From Maea johnstoni (lineage: Eukaryota; Annelida; Polychaeta; Spionida; Magelonidae), in contig OZ012688.1 in the NCBI GenBank assembly GCA_963942565.1, positions 25,447,506 through 25,511,505 on the forward strand: a stretch of DNA of 64,000 bases, in the 5' to 3' direction. The position numbers were made by a program, and so were the translations under genes. The notes under the pieces were generated by a model. It had not been told where the DNA came from, did not search any database, and worked only from the letters and a program-made list of their open reading frames with translations. Positions 18,101 through 64,000 of this stretch are shown here, one piece after another. The first letter of the stretch is position 1. Every line of letters begins with the position of its first letter.

Positions 18101-18873
18101 GGCCTAAGTATAGTTTCCCGGACCCACCCTATAAAGGAAGAAAGACCCAATATATATACTCATTACCCCTATAATCTAGCCCCGCAGGGCCCTAATACTA
18201 TAATATGTATGAGGAGCCCTCTACAATCCTGCCCCGCAGGGCTCTAACTCAACAAATCAACGTAAAAAACGACTACTTACCGAGCGGCCATCCTAACCTG
18301 CTAACTGAGTGAAGTATCACGGAACCAAACTATCAACTCCCAATTGAGAACATCTATGCATAAACACAAATACAATTACATTGAATCTTGATCCTCCGAG
18401 CATTACCATTGTTTATCCGCAAGTATACTGTGCAGCAGTTCCTTTCCTTATTTAAAATCCAATCGATGTAGAGGAATGTTGTGTTCCGCTGGCGACTTTA
18501 GCGATCCGCCATGTTTCTTGTTGATTTCAAATTTGCACGTGCGTTCATGACGCGACAATGAATGACGTCAGCCAACAAGCAGGACGCACCTGCATAATCT
18601 GATGCTATGTGATTGTTGCGTGTCTGTTTACAAGACATTTCAATTGTGTTGGTGTTTCTAACAATGTAATATGAGCCGGACTTCTAGGGTTAGTTTCTTT
18701 TCCTCACTATGTTTTCAAAATGTGTGTTTTGGCCCTGCGGGGCTAAATTCTAGTGGGTTCAATACATCTACTACGATCGTATGGACCCTGCGGGGCCAGA
18801 ATCAATAGTTTCGTTTAAATAATCCCTCAATTTCCTTCTTATAAGGATGGGTCCGGGAAACTATACTTAGGCC
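18101..18873. mobile_element. DNA transposon-like element with 26 bp inverted ends and 8 bp target duplication
   Basis: A 773 bp segment bounded by near-perfect inverted repeats starting GGCCTAAGTATAGTTTCCCG and continuing to about 26 bases, and by the exact 8 bp duplication ATTCTTGG (18093-18100, 18874-18881). Short inverted GCCCCGCAGGG blocks repeat inside each end. No transposase frame is visible. hAT, P and Merlin-type elements all make duplications near this length, so the superfamily is left open. The interior carries CpG-rich promoter-like motifs and a minus-strand splice donor at 18280, about 900 bp from the GAN start codon. Confidence 0.8.
18281..18515 (-). other. NPEPL1: Candidate non-coding first exon of NPEPL1
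   Basis: An upstream 5' UTR exon is expected because an acceptor lies 13 bases before the NPEPL1 ATG. A consensus donor, CTCG|GTAAGTAG on the minus strand, lies at 18280. Upstream of it the minus strand carries AAACATGGCGG, which fits the YY1 core-promoter motif. Joining it to the acceptor at 12379 would give a very short upstream frame (ATG GCC GCT CGT TGA). The alternative donor is at 15596. The start is only a guess; transcript data are absent. Confidence 0.3.
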
Positions 18874-19272
18874 ATTCTTGGTGGTTTGGCATAAGGTAAG
18901 AGGAAGCCATACGCCACAGGCATGCACAATCATGATTTACCTAGCCGCTTCAGGTTGCGTTGATTAAATAATCTGATCTGCTAACTTTCTAAGCATCGAA
19001 TTTCCTAAATAAGCTGCACCGGCATCTCTCAGCTGATTCTCGCCCACTAATTTGAACTCTCGTTAATTCTCGTCTTTCCGATTGATATCTTGATCGGAAC
19101 ATTTTTTTTGTTCGGAACTAGGATATGCATAAGCAGCATCGAACAAATAAGAACAAAGAAAATACACCATAATCAATAGCGCATGTCTTAATTAAGGGCT
19201 AATTCGGCGTTCGGGACAGTTTTCTCGGTTTTATTTGGGTATATATGCGCATGCGTCAAGTGTTCGTCAAAA
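18500..19272. promoter_or_regulatory. Putative divergent promoter region between NPEPL1 and GAN
   Basis: Motifs seen are a perfect CRE palindrome TGACGTCA (18563-18570), an E-box CACGTG (18536-18541), a GCCATGTT YY1-type site (18508-18515) and an AAAATGGC YY1-type site overlapping the GAN start codon (19270-19277). No TATA box is evident in the right place. The two genes point away from this region. Whether it drives both is inference. Confidence 0.4.
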
Positions 19273-62515
<43,243 letters not shown>

Positions 62516-62769
62516 GTAAGTAGTAAAATATCATGAAAAAGTTATCTGCAAATGGTAAAAAGATTTACAAAGACACATAAAACAAAGGAATAATCACATG
62601 AAACTTGCAATCTTGAATATGTCGACTAAGGCATTCTTGTTCTCCCCTTCCAAGTGGTAATATTCTGAAAGACACTTTTAATACCTGTGATATTTGGGTG
62701 TGAGGTGAACATAATTAAAATTATGTTTCATATCATTTCAAAATATTTTGTTAACACTAGTATTGTTAT

Positions 62770-62968
62770 TACTAGTAGAAGTAGTAGTAGTAGTACTAGT
62801 ACTAGTAGTACTAGTAGTACTAGTAGCAGAAGTTGTAGTAGTAGCAGTAGTAGTATCATCATCATCATTGTTAGAATCATATCTATAATTATCATTTATA
62901 GTAGTAGTAGTAGAAGTGGTAGTACTATCATTATTATTGTCATTATTATTATTATTATTATTATTATA

Positions 62969-63027
<59 letters not shown>

Positions 63028-63028
63028 C
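62770..63028. repeat. (AGT)n and (ATT)n trinucleotide repeats
   Basis: An imperfect AGT/ACT run at about 62774-62856 and a nearly pure ATT run at about 62942-63027, in GAN intron 3 just before the acceptor array. Ser-rich and Ile-rich frames are artefacts. Confidence 0.93.
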
Positions 63029-63065
63029 AACATAGTTTCATCATTATCATAATCATTGATATAGG

Positions 63066-64000
63066 GTACACTCCCAACCTCTGTTTTCTCATGTCTTCCA
63101 GGGACAGTGGTATACTGTAAGTGAGATCAACTCTTTGTTAGCTGTGCCGTGCCCCTACTCCCCCTCTAAGTAAACCTCCTAACCTCTGTTTTCTCATGTC
63201 TTCCAGGGGCAGTGGTATAAGCGAGATCAAGAACCTGGTGTGCTGCGTAGTACCCCCTACTCCCCCATCCCCCCTATGGGTACACCCTGTAACCTTTTGT
63301 CTTTTCATGTCTTCCAGGGCAGTGGTATAAGTGAGATCAAGAACCTGGTGCACTGCGTGGTACCCCCTACTCCCCCATCCCCCCTATGGGTACACCCTGT
63401 AACCTTTTGTCTTTTCATGTCTTCCAGGGGCAGTGGTATAAGCGAGATCAAGAACCTGGTGCGCTGCGTGGTACCCCCTACTCCCCCATCCCCCCTATGG
63501 GTACACCCTGTAACCTTTTGTCTTTTCACGTCTTCCAGGGGCAGTGGTATAAGCGAGATCAAGAACCTGGTGTGCTGCGTAGTACCCCTTACTCACCCAT
63601 CCCCCCTATGGGTACACCCTGTAACCTTTTGTCTTTTCATGTCTTCCAGGGGTAGTGGTATAAGCGAGATCAAGAACCTGGTGCGCTGCATGGTACCCCC
63701 TACTCCCCCATCCCCCCTATGGGTACACCCTGTAACCTTTTGTCTTTTCATGTCTTCCAGGGCAGTGGTATAAGCGAGATCAAGAACCTGGTGCGTTGCG
63801 TGGTACCCCTTACTCCCCCATCCCCCTACCCCTCTGGTACGCCCCTTAATCTTTTTCTTTTCATGTCTTCCAGGGGTAGTGGTATAAGCGAGATCAAGAA
63901 CCTAGTGCGCTGCGTAGTACCCCTTACTCACCCATCCCCCTACCCCTCTGGTACACCCCTTAATCTTTCTCTTTTCATGTCTTCCAGGGGCAGTGGTATA
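63066..64000 (+). repeat. Tandem array of the GAN exon 4 acceptor boundary (at least nine copies, 111 bp period)
   Basis: Each unit holds a pyrimidine tract, a TTCCAG acceptor and the start of an exon. Exon-like starts are at 63102, 63207, 63318, 63428, 63539, 63650, 63761, 63874 and 63988, so spacings are 105, 111, 110, 111, 111, 111, 113 and 114. After the split Gln the exon part reads GSGISEIKNLVRCVVPPT. ISEIKNLVRCVVP can be aligned loosely with the AAMRCMCP part of the first kelch blade of gigaxonin. The whole 111 bp unit is open in the exon frame (37 residues) in the copies from 63428 to 63760. The copies at 63318 and 63761 lack one G after the acceptor, which shifts the frame to a stop. 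The first copy is diverged and has GTAAGT 15 bases after its acceptor. The window ends inside the array, so the true exon 4 is not seen. Confidence 0.93.

Noticed and set aside
63240-63773. An independent 177-codon gene.
   Set aside because: The frame is the read-through of the GAN exon 4 boundary array, and its first part is out of the exon frame.
63066-64000. CRISPR-like array.
   Set aside because: The units are contiguous, with no variable spacers, and contain splice acceptor and coding sequence of a eukaryotic gene. The same reasoning excludes 3373-5402 and 46437-53109.

Overview
This is a 64 kb piece of AT-rich animal nuclear DNA with long introns. It holds microsatellites, tRNA-derived SINEs, many small non-autonomous DNA transposons (MITEs) and two 200-base assembly gaps. 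GC-rich coding exons sit in AT-rich introns. No bacterial, organellar or retroviral gene was recognised. The two genes are conserved across animals, so the host is probably an invertebrate bilaterian; the sequence alone does not fix the phylum.

Two divergently transcribed genes frame the window. On the minus strand, nine coding exons between 12366 and 219 encode a probable M17-family leucyl aminopeptidase of the NPEPL1 type. Residues 1 to about 431 are present and the C-terminal part lies beyond base 1. On the plus strand, three coding exons (19273-19472, 58376-58714, 62156-62515) encode the BTB, BACK and first kelch strand of a gigaxonin-like (GAN/KLHL16) Cullin-3 adaptor. The rest of its kelch propeller lies beyond base 64000. 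The 5' ends face each other over 12.4-19.3 kb, where several transposons and promoter-like motifs lie. GAN intron 1 is 38.9 kb and holds most of the repeats.

The most unusual structure is tandem amplification of exon-intron boundaries in both genes. In NPEPL1 the end of exon 7, with the catalytic signature NTDAEGRL and its splice donor, is repeated 17 times (16 extra copies) at 3373-5402, mostly 110-142 bp apart with poly-C spacers. In GAN the acceptor and start of the next exon are repeated at least nine times at 63066-64000 with a 111 bp period. That unit has no stop in the exon frame, so choosing a different acceptor could add 37-residue blocks. A small copy of the exon 8 acceptor of NPEPL1 also sits in the preceding intron. 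A third array, about 58 copies of a 111/114 bp unit at 46437-53109, fills part of GAN intron 1 and contains a duplicated 2.1 kb block.

Transposon annotation is well supported because many copies keep exact target site duplications. There are two hAT-like MITE families with 8 bp duplications, a PIF/Harbinger-like family of five copies with 3 bp duplications, small TA-flanked MITEs, and larger elements with terminal inverted repeats at 15432-15887, 18101-18873 and 32929-33689. Several are nested, and the uninterrupted target can be read from a related copy in the same window.
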